A DNA stretch of 39,290 nucleotides from Candidatus Cloacimonadota bacterium. GTDB lineage: Bacteria > Cloacimonadota > Cloacimonadia > Cloacimonadales > Cloacimonadaceae. The first letter of the stretch is position 1; every line of letters starts with the position of its first letter. A model generated the notes under the pieces. It worked only from the letters and a program-made list of their open reading frames with translations. It was not told where the DNA came from and did not search any database. Location of the stretch: contig JAQVIX010000015.1 of the NCBI GenBank assembly GCA_028695495.1, forward strand, positions 1 through 39,290. Direction: 5' to 3'. Shown here piece by piece: positions 17,576 to 25,985 of the stretch. Made by a program: the position numbers and the translations under genes.

Positions 17576-18508
17576 CTAATAATTCACGTGCTTTTCCACG
17601 CGTTTTTGGAAAATGGTAAGCGCCAATATCAAGACAAAGAGCGCCAAAGATACAGCCGAGGCATAACCCATTTCCAGCATATCAAAGCCTTTTTCGTAGA
17701 TGTAATAAACCACGAGCTTGGTGGTATTTAGCGGTCCGCCCTTATCCGTCATTAGATAGATTTGGGCAAAGGTTTGGAAGCTTACAATGGTGGTCATAAT
17801 CAACACATAAAAAGTAGTAGGCGAGATAAGCGGCACCGTTACATGCCAGAATTGCTTGCCTTTGCTGGCGCCATCTATTTCTGCCGCTTCGTAATAGTCT
17901 TTGGAGATATTTTGCAGCCCTGCCAGATAGATGATGGTATTGTATCCCAAGGATTTCCATACCGTCATAATGATCACGGCAAAGAGCGCCTGCGAGGGAC
18001 CATGCAGATATTTGGGCAAATCCATCCCAAAGCTACTAAACATCAAATAAAATATCCCCCGCGATTCCGATAGCCAGGCTTGCGGCGAAATGCCGACATA
18101 GCCCAAAAAGGTATTTGCCAAGCCGGTCTGTTCGTTAAAGATAAGCTTCCACACGATGGAAACCGCCACCAGCGAGGTAACATAAGGCATAAAATAGATA
18201 ATGCGGAAAAAGCTTTTGAGGTATTTGATCTTATTTAGCATTACGGCAAAGAGCAGGGAAAATACGATGGTAGCCGGCACCTGTATGATTACCAGCCAAA
18301 AGGTATTGCGCATGGATTGCCAAAAGACCGGATCCACAAACATGTTGCGGTAGTTTTCCAGCCCGATAAAATTCCCCGTACCCTGAATAGACCACTCAAA
18401 AAAGGAGAGCACAAAACTCATTACAATGGGTATCAGCCTAAACGCCAAAAGCAGGATAAAGGCTGGCAAGATATACAGATAGGGAGATATTTTCCATTTC
18501 GGTTTCAC
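17576..18508 (-). CDS. ABC transporter permease, MalF-like
   Basis: 310 residues, partner of the MalG-like protein. Six helices are seen and the EAA loop is EAAEIDGASKGKQFWHVTVPLISPTTF. The start is GTG at 18508 with GGAG 7 bases upstream, inside the last codons of the sigma-54 regulator gene, which ends 2 bases away. Substrate unknown; the family imports sugars, glycerol-phosphate or oligosaccharides. Confidence 0.9.
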   Translation of the reverse strand: MKPKWKISPYLYILPAFILLLAFRLIPIVMSFVLSFFEWSIQGTGNFIGLENYRNMFVDPVFWQSMRNTFWLVIIQVPATIVFSLLFAVMLNKIKYLKSFFRIIYFMPYVTSLVAVSIVWKLIFNEQTGLANTFLGYVGISPQAWLSESRGIFYLMFSSFGMDLPKYLHGPSQALFAVIIMTVWKSLGYNTIIYLAGLQNISKDYYEAAEIDGASKGKQFWHVTVPLISPTTFYVLIMTTIVSFQTFAQIYLMTDKGGPLNTTKLVVYYIYEKGFDMLEMGYASAVSLALFVLILALTIFQKRVEKHVNY

Positions 18509-18510
18509 GA

Positions 18511-19920
18511 TTATTCTCCATCTTCAGCGCCGCTGGGCTTGCGGTACTCCCGCCAATCGATCCCCAGCTTCGTGCATTTTTTGTAAAAGTTTTCTCGCGT
18601 GATACCCGCTTTGGCGGCTGCCCGCAGGATATTTCCACCCGTTTTGCTTAGTAAACTGTGTAAATAGAAGCGGCTGAATTCATCCTTTGCCTTCGCCCAA
18701 TTCATTTCGTCGAAGCTAAGGACGCCCTCGCTGCTGCCCATGCTACCAGCGATGTTTTCCGGCAAATCGTCAGGTTGAATCACCTTATTTTCTGCCAAAA
18801 CCACCGCATGCTCGATGGCATTACGCAATTCCCGGATATTCCCGCTCCAATTGTGGTTAAGCAAGAGCGAGAGCACTCCCGGCGAAAGCTTAAGCTCCGT
18901 TTTACCGTATTTATTGCAAAACTCCTTGGCAAATGCCGTGGCAAAGAGCTTAATATCGTCCTTGCGCTCTCTCAAAGGCGGGATATGCAGATTTATTACA
19001 TTGAGGCGATAATACAAATCTTCTCTAAAAGTGCCCTCTGCCACCGTCTTTTTGATGTCTTTATTCGTAGCCGCCACAATGCGCACATCGCTACTGAGAT
19101 CGCTATCCGAGCCTACAGCGCGGAACTTCCCAGTTTCCAATACCTTCAGCAGCTTTACCTGAAACGCCAGCGAAGTCTCGGTAATTTCATCCAAAAAGAG
19201 GGTTCCGCCATTGGCTTCCTGAAAATAGCCCATCTTATCGCGGTGGGCATCCGTAAAAGCACCGCGTTTATGCCCAAAGAGCAGGCTTTCCAAAAGGGTT
19301 TCGGTAAGGCTGCCACAATTTACCGCTACGAATTTATTTGCCCGACGATTGCTATTTTGATGGATGAGTTCTGCAAATACGCTTTTACCCGTACCGGTTT
19401 CGCCGGTGATCAAGGCAATGGTATCCAAATTGGCAATCTTTTTTACCTTTTGAATTACGCTTTGTACCTTAGCGCTGTTTCCGATTACCAGATTCGTATT
19501 CAAATCCTTGCGTATCATGGCGTTTAGGCGCCGGTTTTCCGCCACCAGCCATTGCGTTTGCAGGATTTTCTCCACCAATATCTGGATCAATTCGAGATTG
19601 CGCACAGGTTTTACGATGAAATCCGAAGCGCCCAGTTTCATGGCTTCTACCGCGGTTTCGATGGACGCCTGTCCACTAATGGCAATTACGGCGGTATAGG
19701 GATGCTCCTCAGAGATTTCCTTGATCAAGTCCAATCCGTTTTCACCGGGCAATACCAAATCCACAAAGGCAATATGAAAGCGTTCTGTAGTCATCAGCAC
19801 GCGCGCTTCTTTCAAACTAATAGCGCTGCTTACATCGTATTTATCTTCCAGTTGCGAGGCGAGCAATTCCAGGCTTTCCAGGGAATCGTCCACCAGCAAG
19901 ATGCGGGCAGGCGTTTTCAT
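18511..19920 (-). CDS. Sigma-54-dependent response regulator, NtrC family
   Basis: 469 residues in three domains. Receiver (1-120): acidic pocket D11/D12, phosphoacceptor D54 in FVDLVLPGENG, and K104 in IVKPV. AAA+ domain: Walker A GETGTGKS at 173-180, sigma-54 contact loop GAFTDA at 220-225 (canonical GAFTGA; the D form is also found in the family), then GGTLFLDEI and ATNKDI. C-terminal Fis-type helix-turn-helix: GGNILRAAAKAGITRENFYKKCTKLGI. It should activate sigma-54 promoters when phosphorylated. GGAG precedes the ATG, which overlaps the kinase-like gene's stop as ATGA. Targets unknown; no -24/-12 promoter was identified by eye in the window. Confidence 0.93.
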   Translation of the reverse strand: MKTPARILLVDDSLESLELLASQLEDKYDVSSAISLKEARVLMTTERFHIAFVDLVLPGENGLDLIKEISEEHPYTAVIAISGQASIETAVEAMKLGASDFIVKPVRNLELIQILVEKILQTQWLVAENRRLNAMIRKDLNTNLVIGNSAKVQSVIQKVKKIANLDTIALITGETGTGKSVFAELIHQNSNRRANKFVAVNCGSLTETLLESLLFGHKRGAFTDAHRDKMGYFQEANGGTLFLDEITETSLAFQVKLLKVLETGKFRAVGSDSDLSSDVRIVAATNKDIKKTVAEGTFREDLYYRLNVINLHIPPLRERKDDIKLFATAFAKEFCNKYGKTELKLSPGVLSLLLNHNWSGNIRELRNAIEHAVVLAENKVIQPDDLPENIAGSMGSSEGVLSFDEMNWAKAKDEFSRFYLHSLLSKTGGNILRAAAKAGITRENFYKKCTKLGIDWREYRKPSGAEDGE

Positions 19921-20516
19921 GCTAATACTCCATAAATGCGGCGGGAAGCAGGTTCCCGCTCGGTTTTTACTTTGGCGCTTTGGGAAAGCTGCGGGCTATA
20001 GGAGAGATCGGCAATCTGCATAAGCTCTGGCAGCTCCGCTATATCATCGGGCAATTCCAAGTATAAGGCAGCGTGTTCCTGATAATAGCAAATACCGGTT
20101 TTAAGTTGCAGAGTTTGCTTAATTGCCATGAGCGCACCCAAAACGCTCTCATACCAGATAGATAAAGATAAGGGGGAAGCTAAAACAGTCGGCATATCTG
20201 CCTCATCCTCACGCACAAAGAGAATGTGGTGTTTTACAGGCAGATAGTGCTTAAGATATTTTAGCTCCCCCGAAAGCCAGAGCGCCAAATCCAGCTCGAT
20301 TGATAAATCAAAGGAATTGCTCCAAAGCTTCATGGTAAGCTCTTTTAAGATATCGTCAATGGCGATACCCGCTTTGTAAATGCGCTCCGCTTCGCTGCAT
20401 TCGGGATCAATCTGCCTTAAGCGCTGCGCATAGCCCAGAATCAGGTTCAGCGGGTTATTCAGGTTGTGAACCAAACCTTCCAGAATGTGTTTTAGAGCAA
20501 TTCGATCCGGATTCAT
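19917..20516 (-). CDS. Short histidine kinase-like protein with degenerate ATPase domain
   Basis: 199 residues. The dimerisation/phosphoacceptor region is recognisable (LEGLVHNLNNPLNLILGYAQRL, with H17), typical of NtrB-like kinases. The rest should be the ATP-binding domain, but I find no N-box asparagines (the region reads YESVLGALMAIKQ), no DxGxG and no G2 box. No sensor domain or membrane segment. It overlaps both neighbours by 4 nt (ATGA), placing it firmly with the response regulator. It may be a phosphotransfer or phosphatase partner rather than an active kinase; that is inference. Confidence 0.75.
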   Translation of the reverse strand: MNPDRIALKHILEGLVHNLNNPLNLILGYAQRLRQIDPECSEAERIYKAGIAIDDILKELTMKLWSNSFDLSIELDLALWLSGELKYLKHYLPVKHHILFVREDEADMPTVLASPLSLSIWYESVLGALMAIKQTLQLKTGICYYQEHAALYLELPDDIAELPELMQIADLSYSPQLSQSAKVKTEREPASRRIYGVLA

Positions 20517-21709
20517 TTTTTAATAAGCATATATTCTTTGAGGCCAGCCTTAAAGATTTTCATGGCTTTGGTGAGGTCGTCCTTATTCAGGATATAGGCA
20601 ATGCGCAATTCATCCCTGCCCAAACCGGGGGTGGCGTAGAAGCCTTCGCAAGGGGCAGCCATTACGGTTTCGCCATCCTTCCGAAAATCTTTCAGCAGCC
20701 AGATTACAAAATCTTCCGCATCCTCGATGGGCAATTTTACTATGATGTAAAAGGCGCCTTCCGGCTTTTTGCATACAACGCCTTCGATATCCATCAGGGC
20801 GTCGTAAACCAAATTGCGGCGAGATTCATATTCTGAGATTACTCCATCAAAATAGCTTTGCGGCAGATACACGCAGGCATTGGCAGCAAGCTGATCTACC
20901 GTGGGCGGGCAAAGGCGCGCCTGAGCAAACTTCAAAGTAGCTGCCATCAGTTCACTATTGCGGGATACAATGCAACCGATGCGCGCACCGCAGGCAGAAT
21001 AGCGCTTGGATACGCTATCCACCATAATGGCATTCTCTTCAAAGCCGGGGACTTCCAATACCGAGGTATGCTTCAAGCCATCGTAGATAAATTCCCTATA
21101 AACTTCATCCGAAATGAGATAAAGCCCGTGTTTCTTACAAAAATCTGCCAAGCGGAAGAGATCGTCTTTGCTATATACGGTGCCGGTGGGGTTGCCCGGA
21201 TTGCAGATCATGATCGCCTTGGTTTTGGGACTCAAGAGCTTCTCAAAAGCTGCGTCTTCCGGTAAGGCAAAGCCATCTTCGGCATAAGTGGTAATCGGCT
21301 TTAGCGTGATGCTCGCCATGGTGGCAAAGCCATTGTAGTTCGTATAAAAAGGTTCGGGAACGATGATCTCATCCCCTTCATTTGCCGCTACCATCATGGC
21401 AAAGGTAACAGCCTCGCTACCGGCAATGGTAACGATTATGTCTTTGGTGTTTAGCGGGATGCCCACGCTTTTGTAATACTGCACCAGCCCTTCCTGATAG
21501 ATTTCTAAGCCCTGAGAGGGTCCATAAGCCAATACTTTATCAGAAAATTCGTGATATACCTGTATCATCTCCGGCGGAGTAGGGATATCCGGCTGACCAA
21601 TATTGAGGTGATACACCTTGATTCCTTTTGCCTTAGCGCTATTGGCATAAGGCATTAGTTTCCGGATGGGGGATGCCTGAATGTTTTGAGCCCGTTTTGA
21701 AATCTGCAT
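20513..21709 (-). CDS. Class I/II PLP aminotransferase (aspartate aminotransferase-like)
   Basis: 398 residues, fold type I. Seen: NIGQPDIPTPPEM, LAYGPSQGLEIYQEGL, CNPGNPTGTVYSKDD, LISDEVYREFIYDG and the PLP lysine K235 in DSVSKRYSACGARIG. This is the aspartate/aromatic aminotransferase subgroup (AspC/AlaT-like of clostridia and archaea). It transfers the amino group of an amino acid to 2-oxoglutarate, producing a 2-oxoacid. As first gene of the long minus-strand unit that ends in a 2-oxoacid:ferredoxin oxidoreductase, it could supply that enzyme's substrate. AAGGA lies 9 bases before the ATG. Confidence 0.9.
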   Translation of the reverse strand: MQISKRAQNIQASPIRKLMPYANSAKAKGIKVYHLNIGQPDIPTPPEMIQVYHEFSDKVLAYGPSQGLEIYQEGLVQYYKSVGIPLNTKDIIVTIAGSEAVTFAMMVAANEGDEIIVPEPFYTNYNGFATMASITLKPITTYAEDGFALPEDAAFEKLLSPKTKAIMICNPGNPTGTVYSKDDLFRLADFCKKHGLYLISDEVYREFIYDGLKHTSVLEVPGFEENAIMVDSVSKRYSACGARIGCIVSRNSELMAATLKFAQARLCPPTVDQLAANACVYLPQSYFDGVISEYESRRNLVYDALMDIEGVVCKKPEGAFYIIVKLPIEDAEDFVIWLLKDFRKDGETVMAAPCEGFYATPGLGRDELRIAYILNKDDLTKAMKIFKAGLKEYMLIKK

Positions 21710-22351
21710 GTTTAGTATTCCTTTTTAATGTATTTTTTCTTTGTGCCCTTTATTTAGGACACTGTAAAAAAGACAAGGAAAATCTTTTGGGGATTTTTAA
21801 TTTGAGCGGTAATTATGTGGTAAACAGAGGATTAGAATATTCTGCCAAATATCTTGCGCCTAATACTGGAAAAGGGTAATTGGGGCAGGCGGAATAAGCG
21901 ATGATACCCATTTTGCTATTATGAGGTTGATATCGAATAGTCGTTCAAAGACAAAGCGAGCAAAGCTTTTTTATAGCCAGCTTATTCATCTTGGATAATT
22001 TTCGGTTCTTTCATATTCTTTTTGGATGATAGGTGTCTCTCACTGGTTTCTCTCCCTCACAATGCCCTCGCCTCTCCCCGCTTTTTCTGGGTAGAGGCGA
22101 GGGCATTGCGAGGGCAACAATACAGAAAGGAATGGCAAACAAGGTGGGAGTGCGGGGTTCATTTCCTCTTTAGCCCTGCCTCAAAACTGACGCAAATCCA
22201 CAATACTTTTTGGCAAATAGCCCGAAAACCTCTGATTATTTGCTACTTTTTTGCAGTATGGAATGGATATTGCTTTATCATTTTATAGAAAAAAGTGCCA
22301 ACTTTTGGTGCTCTTTTCCCTGCTGTAGCATGTAATATATAGAGGAAATAG
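21710..22351. other. 642-bp divergent non-coding region
   Basis: Separates the aminotransferase unit from pgsB. It must carry both promoters, but I cannot choose convincing boxes by eye. The only clear structure is the second copy of the dispersed palindrome at 22040-22115. Short open frames here lack ribosome binding sites or cross the palindrome and are not credible genes. Confidence 0.6.
22040..22115. repeat. Dispersed 76-bp palindromic element, copy 2
   Basis: Same orientation and length as the copy at 8804-8879. The core reads CCCTCACAATGCCCTCGCC, then a T-rich loop, then GGCGAGGGCATTGCGAGGG. The roughly 26-bp stem has only two internal mismatches, and both copies share the first of these. 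It lies about 240 bases upstream of pgsB in a divergent promoter region, so a terminator role for a preceding gene is unlikely here. Confidence 0.85.
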
Positions 22352-23575
22352 ATGACGACATTAAGCTTAGCGACAATGAGCTTTGCGATATTGAGCTTGG
22401 CGACTCTAATCCTGATCGTAAATTGGGCTTTGGAGTATCGCAGACACAGCCGGAATGTGGCTGCTATTCCCATCCGCATTCACGTAAACGGCACCAGAGG
22501 AAAATCCAGCGTTACCCGCTTGATCGCTGCTGGTCTTCGGGCAGGTGGTAAAAAGACCATCGCCAAGATTACCGGCACCTTGCCCCGCGTTGTGCTCAAG
22601 GACGGTCAGGAAGCTGCGATTATCCGGCTGCAAGGTGCCAATATTATCGAGCAAAAATATATCTTCCGCTATGCCGCCACAGAAAATCCAGACGCCATAG
22701 TTATTGAATGTATGGCAGTAAATCCTGTATTCCAATGGATTACAGAACGGAAGTTTGTAAAAAGCACGATTAGCGTGATTACGAACTGCCGTCCCGACCA
22801 TCTGGACCTCATGGGCAGCACGGTGCAAAGCGTTACCATGAGCCTTTCCAATACCATTCCCAATAATGGAGTATGCTACACGGCAGAAGTATCACAATAT
22901 CCCATCCTAAAAAAGGTGGCGCAGAGCCGCAATTGCCGCATTCACAAGATTGTACCTACGGATGTAACGGATGAGGAAATGGCAGAATTTAAGCATATTG
23001 AACATAAAGATAACGTGCAGCTGGCTTTGGCAGTATGTGCTGAGGCGGGGGTTCCGCGCCAGCAGGCTTTGAAGGGCATGCAGGCAGCGAATCCGGATCC
23101 GGGTGCATTACGCAAATATAAACTCGAAGATAGAGGCAAGACCATCCATTTTTACAACGTTTTTGCCGCAAATGACCCCGAATCTACGGTTTACATCATC
23201 AATATGGTAACGGGGCATTTGAACAATGTAGAAAAGATTATTATCCTAAATTCCCGCGCCGATCGTCTCTTCCGTTCACAGCAATTGGTGGATGCCGTAA
23301 AGCAAGTGGATTACAGTTATCTCTTACTTACCGGTGAGATTACCGAAAAGGTAGAGTCTTACGCCTTGAGCCACGGCATTCCCCGCAACAAGCTGATTAC
23401 TTTGGGGCAGCCGCTACCGGAAAAGGTTTACAATCAGGTGTGGGATATTACCAAGAATGAATCTCACGTATTAGGCGTGGGCAATATCGCCGGTCAGGTA
23501 AAATATGGCGCTCAGATAGTGGCGCATTTTAAGCATAAATCATCGAAAGAGCATAAAGGAGTTGCAAGTGATTGA
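22352..23575 (+). CDS. pgsB: Poly-gamma-glutamate synthase PgsB/CapB-like Mur-type amide ligase
   Basis: 407 residues. PgsB/CapB activates glutamate with ATP and joins it through gamma-amide bonds. An N-terminal membrane helix (about 4-26) is followed by the ATP-binding P-loop NGTRGKSS at 46-53, then NCRPDHLDLMG, the Mur-ligase-like metal/substrate motif. The length and the N-terminal anchor fit the family. AGAGGAA stands 4 bases before the ATG at 22352. The first helix is built from a threefold 15-base repeat (LSLAT/MSFAI/LSLAT). It overlaps pgsC by 8 nt. The actual monomer could differ from glutamate. Confidence 0.92.
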   Translation: MTTLSLATMSFAILSLATLILIVNWALEYRRHSRNVAAIPIRIHVNGTRGKSSVTRLIAAGLRAGGKKTIAKITGTLPRVVLKDGQEAAIIRLQGANIIEQKYIFRYAATENPDAIVIECMAVNPVFQWITERKFVKSTISVITNCRPDHLDLMGSTVQSVTMSLSNTIPNNGVCYTAEVSQYPILKKVAQSRNCRIHKIVPTDVTDEEMAEFKHIEHKDNVQLALAVCAEAGVPRQQALKGMQAANPDPGALRKYKLEDRGKTIHFYNVFAANDPESTVYIINMVTGHLNNVEKIIILNSRADRLFRSQQLVDAVKQVDYSYLLLTGEITEKVESYALSHGIPRNKLITLGQPLPEKVYNQVWDITKNESHVLGVGNIAGQVKYGAQIVAHFKHKSSKEHKGVASD

Positions 23576-24023
23576 CGCAGTCGTTCAAGCCGCTGTTGGT
23601 ATCGGCGTAATCATCTCTTTGATTTTCTCGGAATTATTAGGCGCATCGGCGGGTGGTATCGTTGTTCCCGGCTATATTGCGCTCTATTTGGATAGCCCCT
23701 TGCAGATATTGGGCACGCTGATTATTAGCCTGCTTACCTGGGGAATCATCCGCCTGGTAAGCCAATTTACCTTGCTATTTGGCAAACGCCGCATGGTGCT
23801 AAGCATCCTGGTGGGCTTCATTTTGGGGCTTTCTTCGCGGCTGCTTACCTTTCAGGGGCTTACCATCCATCAGCTTCAAATGCAATCCATTGGCTATATC
23901 GTGCCGGGCTTGATTGCAAACTGGTTTGAGCGTCAGGGTTTTTGGAAGACGATTTCCACCATCGTAATCGCCGCTTCCTTTGTGCGTCTGCTTTTGATGG
24001 TAATTTTTGGCGGGGAGGTGTAA
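23568..24023 (+). CDS. pgsC: Poly-gamma-glutamate synthesis membrane protein PgsC/CapC-like
   Basis: 151 residues, almost entirely four to five membrane helices, as in PgsC/CapC, the membrane partner of the PgsB ligase. Diagnostic stretches are FSELLGASAGGIVVPGYIALYLDSP near the N-terminus and LTFQGLTIHQLQMQSIGYIVPGLIANWFERQG. I choose GTG at 23568 because AGGAG (23557-23561) lies 6 bases upstream; an in-frame TTG at 23562 sits too close to it. The start lies within the end of pgsB. Confidence 0.9.
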   Translation: MIDAVVQAAVGIGVIISLIFSELLGASAGGIVVPGYIALYLDSPLQILGTLIISLLTWGIIRLVSQFTLLFGKRRMVLSILVGFILGLSSRLLTFQGLTIHQLQMQSIGYIVPGLIANWFERQGFWKTISTIVIAASFVRLLLMVIFGGEV

Positions 24024-24024
24024 G

Positions 24025-25143
24025 ATGATGTACCGTCCCAGTTTAAAGTCTTCCTGGAGTTTGATCCTGCTTAGCATATTGGCTTTGGGCTGCTACCTTA
24101 TCTCCGCCCACAGCTATGTAGAGATTAAGGGCACAAATTACGAAGAGAAAGTATTTGCCACGCAGCTTATGCAGGATTATCTGGACATTCTGAAAGATGA
24201 GATCGAAGCGCGCGGTATTGAAATTGATCCCATCAACGACCGCTGGCAAACTGGCTTGATCGGGCATCGCCTGTCCTCTATTACTACAGACCGCGGTTTA
24301 CTTTCCGAAAAGCAAGCCGCCATCAATCCCAATATCGCGGTAATCTTTGTAGATGAGCTTAGCCGCTTGAAAAAGGGAGATAAGATAGCCGTGGGTATCT
24401 CCGGCAGCAATCCCAGCGTAAATCTGGCATTATATGCCGCCATTACCGCGCTGGATCTGGAGCCGAAAATTATTACCTCGCTATCCTCAGCGTCTTATGG
24501 TGCAAATCGTGAAGAGCTTACCTGGCTGGATATGGAGAGCATCCTCATCGAAAATGACGTGCTTTCTTTTAGAAGCAATTTTGCCTCCATTGGCGGTGGA
24601 GAGGATTTGGGTATAGGTCTTTCCGATAACGGTATTGGCGCTTTGCAAGCCGCCATGCGCCGGAACAACGTGCCCTTGATCATGGGCAAAAGCCTGAATG
24701 ATAATGTAAACCTGCGTATGCACGCTTATGAGCAAATGCTAAAGTCTGGAGAGCGGTATCAGCTCTTTGTAAATATCGGTGGAGCGCTGGCAAATGTGGG
24801 TAGCGAACCCAATGCCCGCCTGATACCTGAAGGGCTGAATCTGAAATTAGCCGAACGGCAGTTTGAAAAAGAAGGCGTAATGATGAAGATGGCAAAAAAT
24901 AACGTGCCGATCTTCCACGTTCGCCGCATCCTGCGCTGGGGCAAGAAATATCATCTGAATATGAGTATGGAACACAAGCCAGTGGTAGGCGAAGGCTCCA
25001 TCTTTAGCACTACTATCCATAATGTAACCATCGCCGCCATCTGCCTCGCCGTGCTTTTGGCAGCCATCATTATCGTGATTGTATTTGACAGGCAGGATCG
25101 ACACTTTTTGGCAAATATCATCGATCCGGATGAGGAAATATAG
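24025..25143 (+). CDS. pgsW: Poly-gamma-glutamate system protein (PgsW-like)
   Basis: 372 residues with membrane helices at both ends (about 9-28 and 335-355) and a large domain between that should face the periplasm. It matches the protein I know as the poly-gamma-glutamate system protein that accompanies PgsB and PgsC (recalled, not searched): YEEKVFATQLMQDYLDILKDEI, KKGDKIAVGISGSNPSVNLALYAA, and FVNIGGALANVGSEPNARLIPEGL. The role is not established; it stands where PgsA/CapA would be expected. The ATG at 24025 follows the pgsC stop by one base and has GGGGAGG 7 bases upstream; the in-frame TTG at 24007 is not needed. Confidence 0.8.
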   Translation: MMYRPSLKSSWSLILLSILALGCYLISAHSYVEIKGTNYEEKVFATQLMQDYLDILKDEIEARGIEIDPINDRWQTGLIGHRLSSITTDRGLLSEKQAAINPNIAVIFVDELSRLKKGDKIAVGISGSNPSVNLALYAAITALDLEPKIITSLSSASYGANREELTWLDMESILIENDVLSFRSNFASIGGGEDLGIGLSDNGIGALQAAMRRNNVPLIMGKSLNDNVNLRMHAYEQMLKSGERYQLFVNIGGALANVGSEPNARLIPEGLNLKLAERQFEKEGVMMKMAKNNVPIFHVRRILRWGKKYHLNMSMEHKPVVGEGSIFSTTIHNVTIAAICLAVLLAAIIIVIVFDRQDRHFLANIIDPDEEI

Positions 25144-25147
25144 TTTT

Positions 25148-25981
25148 ATGTATAAGATGAAAAAACACTCTCTCTTGCTGATTCTCGTGCTATTTGTGTG
25201 CACTTTTCTGGCGGGGCAAAGTATCCGCACCAAGATTATGAACTTCGAAAATCCCGGAAACCGCAGAATACTGAAAACAGAGGAATACAGCCACTGGTAT
25301 TATCGCAGTTTGCCAGAAAAGACCCTGAAGCTAAACGTGGAAGGTGTGGAAAAGCTGGAGCTGCGCAGCTTTGGCATCGAAGCTTTGCGCAAGCCGCAGA
25401 TTACCCTGATTATAAATAAAAAGAAAACTACTTACGATCTAAAAGTAACCCACCGTTTGGAAGGCTATTATATGTATGAGCCGCTGGTATTTGAGATTCC
25501 TGAAGGCACCAAAAGCCTGGAGCTGCTCTGCTATCCCCGCAGCATCTATATGCGTCCTTTCCAGATGATTACCATCAAACCCAAACCCAAAAAGGTGGTA
25601 ATACCCAATCTGGAGCTAAAAGCGCATGCAGGCATGATCGATGTAAGCCACAATTCCACTACCAATGAGTATTTTAGCTTCAATCCCACCCAGTCTTTTA
25701 AGTTCCGCATCAATAACCAGCGCGATGCCGATCTTTATATCCGAGTTCAGCTTACAGACCGCAGTGTGCCCATCTTTGCGCTATATAAAAATGGAGAGAA
25801 GGTGCAAAGCTTTGAGTTTGGGCTTTCCCGCACCATCAAATACAGCGCTACTGGAGTGCGCTACCTTAGCATTGGTAAAAAGCTGAATCTGCTGGCGGAT
25901 GGCGCTGCCAGCGAATACGAGCTAAGAGCAGAAAGCGATCATCTCTTTATGGCGCGACCGGTGATCCTGAAAAAGAGGTAA
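25148..25981 (+). CDS. Exported protein of unknown function in the pgs cluster
   Basis: 277 residues from ATG 25148 (ATG 25157 is an alternative). A signal peptide (KKHSLLLILVLFVCTFLAG, likely cut before QSIRTK) precedes a beta-rich, basic mature domain with no membrane helix, so it is probably periplasmic. I recognise no family. It starts 4 nt after pgsW and ends 4 nt before the barrel gene, so all five genes look co-transcribed. A role in handling the polymer between inner and outer membrane is plausible from position and its high lysine/arginine content, which could bind a polyanion; this is inference. Confidence 0.75.
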   Translation: MYKMKKHSLLLILVLFVCTFLAGQSIRTKIMNFENPGNRRILKTEEYSHWYYRSLPEKTLKLNVEGVEKLELRSFGIEALRKPQITLIINKKKTTYDLKVTHRLEGYYMYEPLVFEIPEGTKSLELLCYPRSIYMRPFQMITIKPKPKKVVIPNLELKAHAGMIDVSHNSTTNEYFSFNPTQSFKFRINNQRDADLYIRVQLTDRSVPIFALYKNGEKVQSFEFGLSRTIKYSATGVRYLSIGKKLNLLADGAASEYELRAESDHLFMARPVILKKR

Positions 25982-25985
25982 ATAG

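Noticed and set aside
19243-19263. Defective sigma-54 contact loop because GAFTGA reads GAFTDA
   Set aside because: The D variant occurs in many functional NtrC-family activators, so it is not evidence of inactivity.
22022-22288. 88-residue open frame in the pgsB upstream region
   Set aside because: It crosses the dispersed palindrome and lacks a ribosome site and any conserved motif.
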